Source: an uncultured beta proteobacterium
GTDB taxonomy: Bacteria; Pseudomonadota; Gammaproteobacteria; Burkholderiales; Burkholderiaceae_B
Length of the DNA stretch: 62,717 nucleotides
Assembly: GCA_903894155.1 (NCBI GenBank)
Contig: CAITPF010000088.1
Location: forward strand, 1-62,717
Direction of reading: 5' to 3'
Part shown: positions 37,289-46,580 of the stretch, piece by piece
Layout: each line of letters begins with the position of its first letter
Numbering within the stretch: position 1 is the stretch's first letter
The notes under the pieces: model-generated
Seen by the model: only the letters and a program-made list of their open reading frames with translations
Database searches by the model: none
What the model was told of the DNA's origin: nothing
Translations under genes and position numbers: made by a program

Positions 37289-39859
37289 CTAGCCCTCGGC
37301 GATGCGCATGGCGATATGATCCAGCGCTTCCTGCACCTGATCGATCAGAATCAGGCAGAGGTCGCCTGGCGCCAACCGGGCCAGTGCTGTGTCGATCGCC
37401 AGGAACTCCCCGCGAATTTCATCGACCTGGCGCGTGCGCGATACGTTGACAAGGCCTTTGCGCAGCAGCGCAAGCACCTCGCCGTCTTCGCGACCGCGCT
37501 GGCACTGGTCCTGGTACAGCAGGGCGTCGTCGAAAATTTCGCCGAGGATCTGCGTCTGGCGCGTGATGTCCTCGTCGCGGCGGTCTCCCGCCCCGCTGAT
37601 GACGACCAGGCGCCGTTGAGCGGGCATGCTTTCGATGGCCTGCACCAGCGCCCCGATCGCGTCGGGGTTGTGGCCGTAGTCTGCGACGACGGTGGCGCCG
37701 CGATAGTCAAACACGTTGAAGCGGCCCGGTGCGGTGGCTGCGTCGTTGACGAAGGTGGCAAGGCCCGCTTCGATGGTGAGCCAGTCGATTCCCAGTGCCC
37801 AGACTGCCGCAATCGCGGCCATCGCGTTTTCGATCTGGAAGACGATCGTTCCCTTGCGGGTGAGCGGAATGGCCGATAGCGCCAGGCGACGCTCGAATGT
37901 GCCCTCGGCGCAAACGATCTCGGGCCCGTCGCGATACACAACGCGTTTGCCCTGAGCGCGGTGAGTGCGCATCACCGGATTCGTGCTGTCGATTGAAAAG
38001 AACGTGATGCCGCCCGGGCAATCTTCTGTCATTCGCACCACGAGCGGATCGACGGCGTTGAGAACAGCCATGCCCTGCGGCGCAACGTTGCGCACGACCA
38101 CGCGCTTGACTTCCGAAAGCCCTTCGACCGAGCTGATGTAGTTCAGGCCGAGGTGATCGCCAACCCCGATGTTGGTGACGATCGCCACATCGCATTTGTC
38201 GAACGCCAGCCCCTCGCGCAGGATGCCGCCGCGGGCTGTTTCAAGGACGGCTGCATCCACGTAGGGATGCAGCAGGACGTTGCGCGCGCTGCGCGGTCCG
38301 CTGCAGTCGCCCGTGTCGATGCATCGGTGCTCGATGTAGACCCCGTCCGAATTGGTCATGCCCACGCGCTTGCCGGTCACCGTCAGCAGGTGCGCAGTCA
38401 GACGGACCGTGGTGGTTTTGCCATTGGTGCCGGTGACCGCGACGACCGGAATGCGCGCGTTGTCGCCATCGGCGAACATCGTGGAAATGATCGCCTCGCC
38501 CACAGGGCGCGACTTGCCGAATGAAGGACTCAGGTGCATGCGCAGCCCCGGCGCCGCGTTGACCTCGACGATGCCGGCGCGCTGCTCTTCCATGGGCTTG
38601 TGCACGGTTTCGGCCACCAGGTCGACACCCGCGATATCGAGCCCCACCATGTGCGCCGCCGTGACCATGCGCGCCGCGAGTTCGGGATGGACTTCGTCGG
38701 TCACGTCCGTGGCGCTGCCGCCGGTACTGAGGTTGGCGTTGTTGCGCAGCCGGATGCGCCGGCCCTTGTCGGGGATCGAATCGGCGGAGAGGCCCTGATT
38801 GTCGAGGGTTGCAAGCGCAATGTCGTCGAAACGGATTTTGGTGAGCGAGGTGGCGTGGCCATCACCGCGCAGCGGATCGGTGTTGACCTGTTCGACGAGT
38901 TGACGCACCGTGTGGATTCCGTCGCCGATCACATTCGGTGGATCGCGGCGTGCCGCAGCGATCAATCGGTCTCCCACGACGAGCATGCGGAAGTCGTGGC
39001 CCGGAATGTAGCGCTCGACGATCACGTCGCTGCAGATGTCCGACGCCACGGCAAAGGCGGCGCTGAGCTGGGCGCGCGTTTCGATGTTGACCGCGACCCC
39101 CTTGCCCTGGTTGCCGTCGCGTGGTTTGACCACCACGGGAAGGCCGATGCTGTTGGCCATTTCCCAGGCCTCTTCTTCGGTCGAGACGACATGGCCGGTT
39201 GGAACCGGAACGCCAGCGGCGTCCAGCAACATCTTGGTGAGGTCCTTGTCCTGGGCGATGGCTTCCGAGATCGCGCTGGTGTTGTCGGTTTCGGCGGCCT
39301 GGATGCGTCGCTGCTTGCTGCCCCAGCCGAACTGCACCATGCTGCCCTGCGTCAGCCGACGATAGGGAATGCCGCGCGCCACGGCGGCGTTGACGATGGA
39401 TCCGGTGCTTGGTCCCAGGCGCACGTCTTCATCGAGCTCGCGCAGACTGGCCAGCGCCAGGCGAATGTCGAAGGGTTCATCGTCCATCGCGGCGTGGCAC
39501 AGTGCCGCGGCGAGATCCAGCGCGAGCCGCCCGACAGGCTCCTCGGTGTACTGCACGACGACCTGGAACACGCCGGGCTCGGGCGTTGCGATTGTCTCGC
39601 CGAACGCGACAGGGCAACCGGCGGCGGCCTGAAGGCCCAGCGCGACGGCCTCCAGCGCGTGGGCCATCGAGATCGGATCTTTATGCCCGAACGGACGCAA
39701 AGGCTTGATGTCCGGGAAACGCGCACGCAGCCGCGTGACGAATTCGGGTACCTTATCGAGATCGCGTTCGAGGCCGGAGCAGGCGACGATGGACTCCATG
39801 GCGGTTTGGCGGCTCCACAAATTGGGGCCGCGCAGGGCGCGAATGCGGGACACTTCCAT
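37289..39859 (-). CDS. cphA: Cyanophycin synthetase, full-length
   Basis: 856 residues making multi-L-arginyl-poly-L-aspartate without a template. N-terminal domain (1-160), ATP-grasp domain (about 215-450; VVVKPRDGNQGKGVAV, GVDLVAETVHKP, VEVNAAPGL) that adds Asp, and Mur-ligase-like domain (about 470-856; P-loop GTNGKTT 477-483, Glu540 in LETARGGILREGL, DHLG 568-571, VVADYGHNPD) that adds Arg. The length matches CphA1. It lies 61 bases after a second, shorter paralogue. No cyanophycinase gene is in the window. Confidence 0.95.
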   Translation of the reverse strand: MEVSRIRALRGPNLWSRQTAMESIVACSGLERDLDKVPEFVTRLRARFPDIKPLRPFGHKDPISMAHALEAVALGLQAAAGCPVAFGETIATPEPGVFQVVVQYTEEPVGRLALDLAAALCHAAMDDEPFDIRLALASLRELDEDVRLGPSTGSIVNAAVARGIPYRRLTQGSMVQFGWGSKQRRIQAAETDNTSAISEAIAQDKDLTKMLLDAAGVPVPTGHVVSTEEEAWEMANSIGLPVVVKPRDGNQGKGVAVNIETRAQLSAAFAVASDICSDVIVERYIPGHDFRMLVVGDRLIAAARRDPPNVIGDGIHTVRQLVEQVNTDPLRGDGHATSLTKIRFDDIALATLDNQGLSADSIPDKGRRIRLRNNANLSTGGSATDVTDEVHPELAARMVTAAHMVGLDIAGVDLVAETVHKPMEEQRAGIVEVNAAPGLRMHLSPSFGKSRPVGEAIISTMFADGDNARIPVVAVTGTNGKTTTVRLTAHLLTVTGKRVGMTNSDGVYIEHRCIDTGDCSGPRSARNVLLHPYVDAAVLETARGGILREGLAFDKCDVAIVTNIGVGDHLGLNYISSVEGLSEVKRVVVRNVAPQGMAVLNAVDPLVVRMTEDCPGGITFFSIDSTNPVMRTHRAQGKRVVYRDGPEIVCAEGTFERRLALSAIPLTRKGTIVFQIENAMAAIAAVWALGIDWLTIEAGLATFVNDAATAPGRFNVFDYRGATVVADYGHNPDAIGALVQAIESMPAQRRLVVISGAGDRRDEDITRQTQILGEIFDDALLYQDQCQRGREDGEVLALLRKGLVNVSRTRQVDEIRGEFLAIDTALARLAPGDLCLILIDQVQEALDHIAMRIAEG

Positions 39860-39920
39860 ATTGATTCCTGTGTGTCGTTGTGACGGCTGTCGTGATGACG
39901 CGGGTGGTGTGGTCAGGCCT

Positions 39921-42098
39921 TTAAGTGGCGGCAGGTGCGATTTCGGTAAGGCCGAAGCTCAGCAACCCCGCTTCGATGAGCTCGGGCGAGAGCCCCAGCG
40001 CCCAGGCTGCGGCGGCCGTTGCCAGGACGTTATGAAGCTGCTGCGGATCAAGCCCGCTGCCGACGACGGGAATCCGCGCGACCTCGCACAGCGCGATGCG
40101 CGTTGCGCCCTCGGCCAGCACCAACCGGGCTCCTTCGAGCACAACGGCGCGTTTGCCGGCGGCAAGGTGCTCCGTGACCACTTGCGACGGTGCTTGCGCG
40201 CTGTAATACGTGACCGCGCCGTCGCAGTACTGGGCCAGCTCCGCCACGCGCGAATCGTCTGCATTGAGTACACCCGTGCCCGTGGGCAACACGACGTCGA
40301 CCTGCGTGCGGTAGACCTTGATGAGGTCGTCCACCTCGAGCAGATCGTGCTCGGCCAGGTCTTCCGACCAGGTGATGGTCGTGACGATGCCCACCTCGCA
40401 GCGCTCGTAGCACAGGCCGTCCGTGATGATCTCGATGCCGTCGTTTTCGATGATCGCAGCTTGCACCTCGCGGTTCAGCAGCAGGCGGCGGCCGTCGTCG
40501 AAGGTGGCGCAATCGCCGTGGCGCAATTGCCGCCGCCCCACGAACAGGCCATCGCTGCAGGCAAGGCCGCAGCGCCAGCCGTGCAGGCCGAGCAGCCAGA
40601 AGAGCAGGTGCGCGATGCTGGTCTTGCCATGCGTGCCGGTAATGCCGATGACGGGGATGCGCGCCATGTCCCCAGGGGGGAACGTGTGCGCGACGATGTT
40701 GCGACCGACCTGGCGCGGCTTGCCCTCGGCGGGCTTGAGGTGCATCAGCAATCCCGGGCCGGCGTTGACTTCGACGATCGCGCCGCCCTGTTCTGACAGG
40801 GGCCGGGAGATATCCTTGGCCACGAGATCGATCCCGGCGATGTCCAGGCCGACGATGCGCGCTGCCGTGGCAGCCACGTCGGCCACGTCCGGGTGAACCT
40901 CGTCCGTGCAATCGAATGCGACGTTGCCATTGCGCTGGATCTGGACTTCGCGCCCCGCGTCGGGGATTGAATCTTCGGTCATGCCCTGACGGGCGATTTC
41001 GATGCGGGCGGCGGAATCGATGCGGATGAAGTTCAGGGGCTGGTCTTCCGTGCGTCCTCGCCTCGGATCCGCATTGATCTGCGATTCGATGAGCTCGACG
41101 ATCGTGCTGCGGCCGTCCCCGGTCACCGAGGCCGTCCTGCCACGGGCGGCGGCTGCCAGCTTGCCTCCGACGATCAGCAGGCGATGCTCGTCGCCCCGGA
41201 TGAAACGCTCCACGAGCACGCCCGAGCCCTCGTCGACGGCAACCGCGTAGGCCGCCTCGACTTCTTCGCGCGAAATGAGGTTGGTGAACACGCCGCGGCC
41301 ATGATTGCCGTCGGTCGGTTTCACCACGACGGGCAAGCCGAGCTCCTCGGCCGCATCCCACGCATCCTGAACGCTCGAGACGGCGCGCCCTGTCGGCACG
41401 GGCACGCCGCAGGACTCAAGCAGCGACTTGGTGAGATCCTTGTCCCGCGAGATGGTTTCGGCGATCGCGCCGGTATTGTCGGTCTCGGCTGTCCAGATCC
41501 GGCGTGCGTTTGCCCCGTAACCGAGTTGCAGCAGATTGCCGGTATTCAGGCGGATTGCCGGAATCAGGCGCTCCGTGGCGGCCTCGACGATGCAGGCCGT
41601 GCTGGGCCCCAGACAGTGCTCCTGGATGAGGTCGCGCAATTGCTCGACGGCGGCTTCGACGTCATACGGCTCGTCCTTGATGGCCGCGAGCACCAGATCG
41701 CGCCCCAGGTACAAGGATGCCTTGGCGACTTCGTCATGCCAGGCGCTGACGACCACCTTGTAGACGCCGCGCCTGGAGGTTTCACGCGCGCGCCCGAAGC
41801 CCCCGGGCAATCCTGCCATGTCCTGAAGTTCGAGGCAGACGTGTTCCATGATGTGGCAGGGCCATGTACCCCGGCGCAGACGCTGCAGGAAACCGCCGCG
41901 CACGCCTGGACTGCAGCGGTGCTCGACCAGACCTGGCAACCAGGCTTCAAGTCGCTCATAAAGGCCGGGAACCTTATCAGACGGGCAGTCTTCGAGATCC
42001 CCGATGTCGACCCATGCCTCGATCGCGGGCAGGTAGGTCCACATGCTGGGACCGCGCAAGTGGGTAATGCGCTGGATGACGATGTCGTGATTCTTCAT
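39921..42098 (-). CDS. Second cyanophycin synthetase, C-terminally short (CphA2/CphA'-like)
   Basis: 725 residues from the ATG at 42098; a longer frame to 42155 looks non-conserved. The ATP-grasp part is well kept (VVVKPTDGNHGRGVF, GIDLVAKDISRP, VEVNAGPGLLMHL). The ligase part has a P-loop GTHGKTS (488-494), but ENDGIEIITDGLCYERC replaces the ETARGGILREGL segment and WSEDLAEHDL replaces GDHLGL. The protein stops at GLTEIAPAAT, about where CphA1 enters its last domain. Thus the aspartate site looks intact and the arginine site doubtful. First gene of a two-gene minus-strand operon. Confidence 0.9.
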   Translation of the reverse strand: MKNHDIVIQRITHLRGPSMWTYLPAIEAWVDIGDLEDCPSDKVPGLYERLEAWLPGLVEHRCSPGVRGGFLQRLRRGTWPCHIMEHVCLELQDMAGLPGGFGRARETSRRGVYKVVVSAWHDEVAKASLYLGRDLVLAAIKDEPYDVEAAVEQLRDLIQEHCLGPSTACIVEAATERLIPAIRLNTGNLLQLGYGANARRIWTAETDNTGAIAETISRDKDLTKSLLESCGVPVPTGRAVSSVQDAWDAAEELGLPVVVKPTDGNHGRGVFTNLISREEVEAAYAVAVDEGSGVLVERFIRGDEHRLLIVGGKLAAAARGRTASVTGDGRSTIVELIESQINADPRRGRTEDQPLNFIRIDSAARIEIARQGMTEDSIPDAGREVQIQRNGNVAFDCTDEVHPDVADVAATAARIVGLDIAGIDLVAKDISRPLSEQGGAIVEVNAGPGLLMHLKPAEGKPRQVGRNIVAHTFPPGDMARIPVIGITGTHGKTSIAHLLFWLLGLHGWRCGLACSDGLFVGRRQLRHGDCATFDDGRRLLLNREVQAAIIENDGIEIITDGLCYERCEVGIVTTITWSEDLAEHDLLEVDDLIKVYRTQVDVVLPTGTGVLNADDSRVAELAQYCDGAVTYYSAQAPSQVVTEHLAAGKRAVVLEGARLVLAEGATRIALCEVARIPVVGSGLDPQQLHNVLATAAAAWALGLSPELIEAGLLSFGLTEIAPAAT

Positions 42099-42294
42099 GG
42101 TGATGTGCCAGGATCGTTTTGCACTGCAGCATAGACAGGGCTGCGGATGTGTCATTATCGCAGCAAATAGGTACCGCGGGCGCGCCGCGGGCCCCCCGCC
42201 GCCCCCCTGCGCAGGCAGGCTAGTTATACTTGCGGGATTATTCGATACAACTGATTACTTGGCCGCTTCCTTCCGAAGTTGCTGGTAAAGGCCA

Positions 42295-42318
42295 ATGGGC
42301 ATCGCGCCGCAGAGATGA
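42295..42318 (+). other. Possible 7-codon leader ORF coupled to the ABC transporter start
   Basis: ATG GGC ATC GCG CCG CAG AGA TGA: the stop overlaps the transporter ATG at 42315 as ATGA. The transporter itself has no ribosome site, while AAAGG lies just before this leader. Coupling by re-initiation is possible. A TATACT at 42225-42230 is a candidate -10 box in the otherwise empty 216-base divergent region. Confidence 0.35.
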
Positions 42319-44612
42319 CATCTCGTTTACCCACCGATTCACTGCCGGACACGACCCTGCCCGCGGGCTGGGCCGAGGCCTTGAAGCCTTTGCTCGAGCC
42401 AGGTGAAAAGGTCTCCGCCTGGGTCGCGCCTGATCTGGATCAAAACCTGCATTTCGTGTCCGGCGCGCTGGTGCTGACCTCCGCGCGCTTGCTCGCCCGT
42501 GCGCCCGGCGAGTCCGACTGGCTCGCCTGGCCGCTCATGCAGTCGATGTCGCTTCCCCATCGCGACCACGCGGGCGTGGGGACGATCGAGCTCTTCGATG
42601 GCCCGGTTCGCATCGCCTGCTGGCACCATACGCTGGGCATGACGCCGGCGGTGCGCAGGATGTCCGACCTGTTTTCGACGATGCAAAAGCTGATCGCCGA
42701 TCCGGATCTGCACATTGAGCCGCCTGTGGCGGCCTGCCCGACGTGCGGCACCCCGTTCGCGCCCGATTCCGACGAGTGCGCCGTCTGCAACGAGGATGCT
42801 CCCGGGCCGAGCAGCACCTGGGCATTGTTGCGGCTTGGGCGCTTTGCGCGCCCGTATCGCACCCACCTGGCCGTCGGGTTCACCCTGACCCTGCTGTCGA
42901 CCGCCGCCTCGCTGGTGCCGCCGTACCTGACGATGCCGCTGATGGACGACATTCTCATTCCGTTCCAGAACGGCAAGCCCATCAACTACGACCTCGTCTC
43001 GCTCTACCTGACAGGTCTCATCGTATCGGCTCTGCTGGCCTGGCTGCTGAGCTGGGCACGCACCTACTTGCTGGCCTGGGTCAGCGAGCGCATCGGTGCA
43101 GGCCTGCGCACCACCACCTTCACACACCTGCAGACGCTTTCGCTGCAGTATTTCGGGGGCAAGCGCACCGGCGACCTGATGGCGCGCATCGGCAGCGAGA
43201 CCGACCGCATCAACCTTTTTCTCTCGCTGCATTTGCTGGATTTCGCCAATGACGTCCTGATGATCCTCATGACGGCCGCCATCCTGATCTCGATCGATCC
43301 GTGGCTGGCGCTCACGACGCTCATCCCGCTGCCGATGATCATGTGGATGATCAACATCGTGCGCGGTCGCCTGCGCCATGGGTTCGAGAAAGTCGATCGC
43401 GCCTGGGCCGATGTCACCAACGTGCTGGCCGACACGATCCCGGGCATCCGGGTCGTCAAGGCGTTCGCCCAGGAGCATCGCGAGGTCGCGCGATTTCGCG
43501 AGGCCAACGATCGCTATCTGTCGGTCAACGACCGGATCAACAAGGTCTGGGCCCTGTTTGCGCCCACAGTCACCTTTCTGACGGAAATCGGCCTGCTGGT
43601 GGTCTGGATTTTCGGCATTTCCCAGGTCGCCAGCAGCACCATCACGGTGGGCGTGCTTGCGGCGTTCCTGGCGTACATCGGTCGCTTCTACACGCGGCTG
43701 GATTCCATGAGCCGTATCGTGTCGCACACGCAGCAGGCCGCCGCAGGCGCCAAGCGGATCTTCGACATCCTCGATCATGTCTCCAGCGTGCCGGATGCCC
43801 AGCGTCCCGTCCCGCTCGATCGTGTCGACGGGAACATCGAAATCCGCAATGCCGGGTTCCGCTACGGCAGCCGGGTGGTCCTGCGCAATGTGTCGCTGAA
43901 CATCGGCGCGGGCGAGATGATCGGGCTGGTCGGCCACAGCGGCTCAGGCAAGAGCTCGCTGGTCAACCTGATTTGCCGCTTCTACGATGTCACCGAGGGG
44001 GGGATTCGTGTCGACGGCATCGATATCCGGTCATTCTCGCTGACGGCCTATCGCCGCAATATCGGCATCGTCCTGCAGGAGCCCTACCTGTTCTTCGGCA
44101 CGATCGCCGAGAACGTCGCCTACGGCAAACCCGAGGCCACGCGCGAGGAGATCGTCGCGGCTGCGCGCGCGGCGCGCGCCCACGAATTCATTCTGCGGCT
44201 TCCGCAAGGCTACGACTCGCTCGTGGGCGAGCGCGGTCAGGCCCTTTCCGGCGGCGAGCGGCAACGCATTTCGATTGCCCGCGCGCTGCTGATCGACCCG
44301 CGTATTCTGATCCTCGACGAGGCGACTTCGTCGGTCGACACGACGACCGAAATGGAAATCCAGGAAGCCCTGGACAACCTGATTCAGGGTCGTACGACCA
44401 TCGCGATCGCGCACCGCCTGAGCACACTGCGCAAGGCGGATCGGCTGGTCGTGCTCGATCGGGGTCAGATCGTCGAAATCGGCCAGCACGAAGAGTTGCT
44501 CGCGCGCAAGGGTGCCTATCACGCGCTCTACGAGGCGCAAAACCGCCAGAACGAGGATGAAGCCGTCGTCGTGCCCCCGCTGGCGTTGCCAGGCGAGGTG
44601 AAACATGCTTGA
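42315..44612 (+). CDS. Cyanophycin-associated ABC transporter with PH-like and zinc-ribbon N-terminus
   Basis: 765 residues from the ATG at 42315. Residues about 20-130 look like a PH-like beta domain (VSGALVLTSARLLARAPGES). Four cysteines follow (CPTC 141-144, CAVC 155-158), a zinc-ribbon. Next come six membrane helices of an ABC exporter (about 183-470) and an ATPase domain: Walker A GHSGSGKSS (540-548), LSGGE (644-648), ILILDEATSSVD. All ATPase motifs are intact, so a homodimer is expected. It is divergent from the two cyanophycin synthetases. Families of this build are known to me as cyanophycin-metabolism associated; the substrate is unknown. Confidence 0.92.
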   Translation: MTSRLPTDSLPDTTLPAGWAEALKPLLEPGEKVSAWVAPDLDQNLHFVSGALVLTSARLLARAPGESDWLAWPLMQSMSLPHRDHAGVGTIELFDGPVRIACWHHTLGMTPAVRRMSDLFSTMQKLIADPDLHIEPPVAACPTCGTPFAPDSDECAVCNEDAPGPSSTWALLRLGRFARPYRTHLAVGFTLTLLSTAASLVPPYLTMPLMDDILIPFQNGKPINYDLVSLYLTGLIVSALLAWLLSWARTYLLAWVSERIGAGLRTTTFTHLQTLSLQYFGGKRTGDLMARIGSETDRINLFLSLHLLDFANDVLMILMTAAILISIDPWLALTTLIPLPMIMWMINIVRGRLRHGFEKVDRAWADVTNVLADTIPGIRVVKAFAQEHREVARFREANDRYLSVNDRINKVWALFAPTVTFLTEIGLLVVWIFGISQVASSTITVGVLAAFLAYIGRFYTRLDSMSRIVSHTQQAAAGAKRIFDILDHVSSVPDAQRPVPLDRVDGNIEIRNAGFRYGSRVVLRNVSLNIGAGEMIGLVGHSGSGKSSLVNLICRFYDVTEGGIRVDGIDIRSFSLTAYRRNIGIVLQEPYLFFGTIAENVAYGKPEATREEIVAAARAARAHEFILRLPQGYDSLVGERGQALSGGERQRISIARALLIDPRILILDEATSSVDTTTEMEIQEALDNLIQGRTTIAIAHRLSTLRKADRLVVLDRGQIVEIGQHEELLARKGAYHALYEAQNRQNEDEAVVVPPLALPGEVKHA

Positions 44613-45069
44613 TTTCCTGCTGGCCCGGAACAATGCAGGTCGCCTGGTGATGACGACTGCGGATGGCACCGTCCACGAGGGGATTACCCCCGTGCGCGCG
44701 TTCCCGGTCATGGCGCCAGACAAATTCGTGGCGATCATGAGCGCCGAAGGCAAGGAAATCCTCTGGATCGACACCCCCGCAGAGCTTCCCGAGGACGTGC
44801 GCACGCTCATCCACGAGGAAATCGCGTCTCGTGAACTCATGCCGGCGATTCACCGCATCGTTTCCGTGACGGGCTTCTCGACCCCTTGCACCTGGGATGT
44901 GGAAACCGACCGCGGCAGGACCACCTTCATCCTCAAGGGTGAGGAAGATATCCGGCGACTGACCGCACAGATGCTCATCATCACCGACAGTCACGGATTG
45001 CGGTTCCTGCTACGCGACATGTTGGGCATCGACAAGGCGAGTCGCCGGATTCTCGACCGGTTCCTCTGA
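44605..45069 (+). CDS. DUF1854 protein, cyanophycin-associated
   Basis: 154 residues. Its ATG overlaps the transporter's end by 8 bases (AAACATGCTTGA), so the two are translated together. MLDFLLARNNAGRLVMTTADG, VRAFPVMAPDKFVAIMSAEG and FILKGEEDIRR match the DUF1854 family as I recall it. No signal peptide and no membrane segment, so cytoplasmic. The function is unknown; tight coupling suggests a partner or regulator of the transporter. Confidence 0.88.
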   Translation: MLDFLLARNNAGRLVMTTADGTVHEGITPVRAFPVMAPDKFVAIMSAEGKEILWIDTPAELPEDVRTLIHEEIASRELMPAIHRIVSVTGFSTPCTWDVETDRGRTTFILKGEEDIRRLTAQMLIITDSHGLRFLLRDMLGIDKASRRILDRFL

Positions 45070-45128
45070 GTGACATCTTCCCGCCCCTGGCGACGGGGAT
45101 TGCCACGCACCGGGTCAGGGTTTTCGGC

Positions 45129-45992
45129 TCAGGGCTTGTAGCTGCCGATGAAGATCGCCGGATCGATCCGCGCATCGTTCAGGCTGACATTCCAGTGCAG
45201 GTGCGCACCGGTCACCCGGCCGGTCGCGCCGACCTTGCCGAGAATCTGCCCGCGGGCCAGAGTGTCCCCGGGGGATACATCGATCACCGAAAGGTGACAG
45301 AACATACTGATCAGTCCCTGTCCGTGGTCCACGAACACCGTGTTGCCATTGAAGAAGTAGTTTCCGGTCAGGATGACGCGGCCCGCCGCAGGCGCACGGA
45401 TCGGCGTTCCGGTGGGCACGGCGAAGTCCAGCCCCGAATGCGGAGCACGCGACTGACCGTTGAAGAAGCGCTTCAGGCCGAAAGGGCTGGATAAGGGGCC
45501 CTGCACGGGTTTGTCGAAAAGCAGGTTGCTCGGTTGCTCCGGGCTGAACTGGCGGTATGCCGCATTCTGGGTATCCATTTCCGAGCGAATGCGTTTGAGA
45601 TCATCCTCGTTCGGGTTGACCTGTCGCTGGTTCTTGATGGTGATGTGCTGCTCCCGGTATTTTCGGTCGGCCACGGCGAACGAAAACGGGCGCAATCCCT
45701 CACGCGTCCTGACCTTCAGGACCTGCGTGCTGGGTGGGGTATCCAGTGGAATGCCGACGATGGCGAGCCATCGGTTCTGTCCGGCGGGGATGACCAGCAC
45801 CTGTCGATCGCGGTAGGTGGCCGTGGGCGCGACCGAGTCGCCACTGTCGATCGCCACGACGGCCACGCCGCCGGGGACGGGATGATGCAGGGTTTCGACG
45901 CCTTGTTCGAATCCCAGTGCCGCCGCAGGAGCGCCGAGCCCGGAAAGCGCGCAGGCGGCGCGGATCGCCAGGACCAGGAACCAGCGCTTCAT
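45129..45992 (-). CDS. M23-family peptidoglycan peptidase
   Basis: 287 residues with an N-terminal signal (about 1-27, ending PAAALG), so periplasmic. A beta-rich N-terminal region (about 45-125; QVLVIPAGQNRWLAIVGIPL) precedes the LytM/M23 domain with zinc ligands His185 and Asp189 (HSGLDF) and His266 (AHLHW). Both metal motifs are intact, so it is probably an active endopeptidase. Convergent with the DUF1854 gene. Confidence 0.93.
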   Translation of the reverse strand: MKRWFLVLAIRAACALSGLGAPAAALGFEQGVETLHHPVPGGVAVVAIDSGDSVAPTATYRDRQVLVIPAGQNRWLAIVGIPLDTPPSTQVLKVRTREGLRPFSFAVADRKYREQHITIKNQRQVNPNEDDLKRIRSEMDTQNAAYRQFSPEQPSNLLFDKPVQGPLSSPFGLKRFFNGQSRAPHSGLDFAVPTGTPIRAPAAGRVILTGNYFFNGNTVFVDHGQGLISMFCHLSVIDVSPGDTLARGQILGKVGATGRVTGAHLHWNVSLNDARIDPAIFIGSYKP

Positions 45993-46002
45993 CTCAAGGC
46001 CT

Positions 46003-46572
46003 TCAGAACTTCCAGAGGTAAACGGTCGGGTTTTCCGGGCAGGGGCCGAGCTTGCAGATCATCAGGGAGTTGACCGTGTTGGCTGCAGAGATGGCGAGGA
46101 AAAACCAGATGAGTGCCGCGGCCACCACGCCGCTTCGCACCACCTGGCTCGACGCGCGCAACCGATTGCGGTCGATGCTGATCATGACCGCGCAGAAGAT
46201 CATGACGATGACGAACGAAATAAACGCCCACGTATAGAAGTGCAGGCCGAACAGGGCGGATCCGTATCCCTTGTCGCCCGGCACGATGTGCAGCAAATCC
46301 TGGCGTGCCGAGGCCACGGCGCCGCCAAGCGCCGATGCCAGAATGATCGAGTAGTGCACCGCGGCCGGGCCGAAGCGCAGATTGAGCATCAAACCGACGC
46401 CGACCAGGATGAGGGCGACACGCTGGAGCTGGCACAGCGGGCAGGGCAGCTCGTTATAGACCACCTGCCAGATGAAGGCCATCGTGAGTGACGCGCAAAT
46501 CGCGAGCAGCGCGGCGAGGTTAAGCCAGCGCGACAGCGTGGCGTCTGAATCCTGGTGATGGAGGTCGGACAT
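46003..46572 (-). CDS. DsbB-family disulfide bond formation protein
   Basis: 189 residues from the ATG at 46572, with four predicted membrane helices. The first periplasmic cysteine pair is Cys44/Cys47 in PCPLCQLQR; the second is Cys173/Cys178 in CKLGPCPENPTVYLW at the very C-terminus. In E. coli DsbB the second pair lies in a loop between helices 3 and 4, so this is a divergent branch (not plain DsbB). It lies 8 bases after the small membrane protein that often accompanies this branch. Confidence 0.88.
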   Translation of the reverse strand: MSDLHHQDSDATLSRWLNLAALLAICASLTMAFIWQVVYNELPCPLCQLQRVALILVGVGLMLNLRFGPAAVHYSIILASALGGAVASARQDLLHIVPGDKGYGSALFGLHFYTWAFISFVIVMIFCAVMISIDRNRLRASSQVVRSGVVAAALIWFFLAISAANTVNSLMICKLGPCPENPTVYLWKF

Positions 46573-46580
46573 GGCGCGCC

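Noticed and set aside
42279..42314. TTG start adding 12 residues to the ABC transporter
   Set aside because: No ribosome site before the TTG; the ATG at 42315 is preferred, though coupling to the leader ORF is unproven.
46003..46572. Calling the DsbB-family gene dsbB
   Set aside because: The second cysteine pair is placed differently from E. coli DsbB, so equivalence is not secure.
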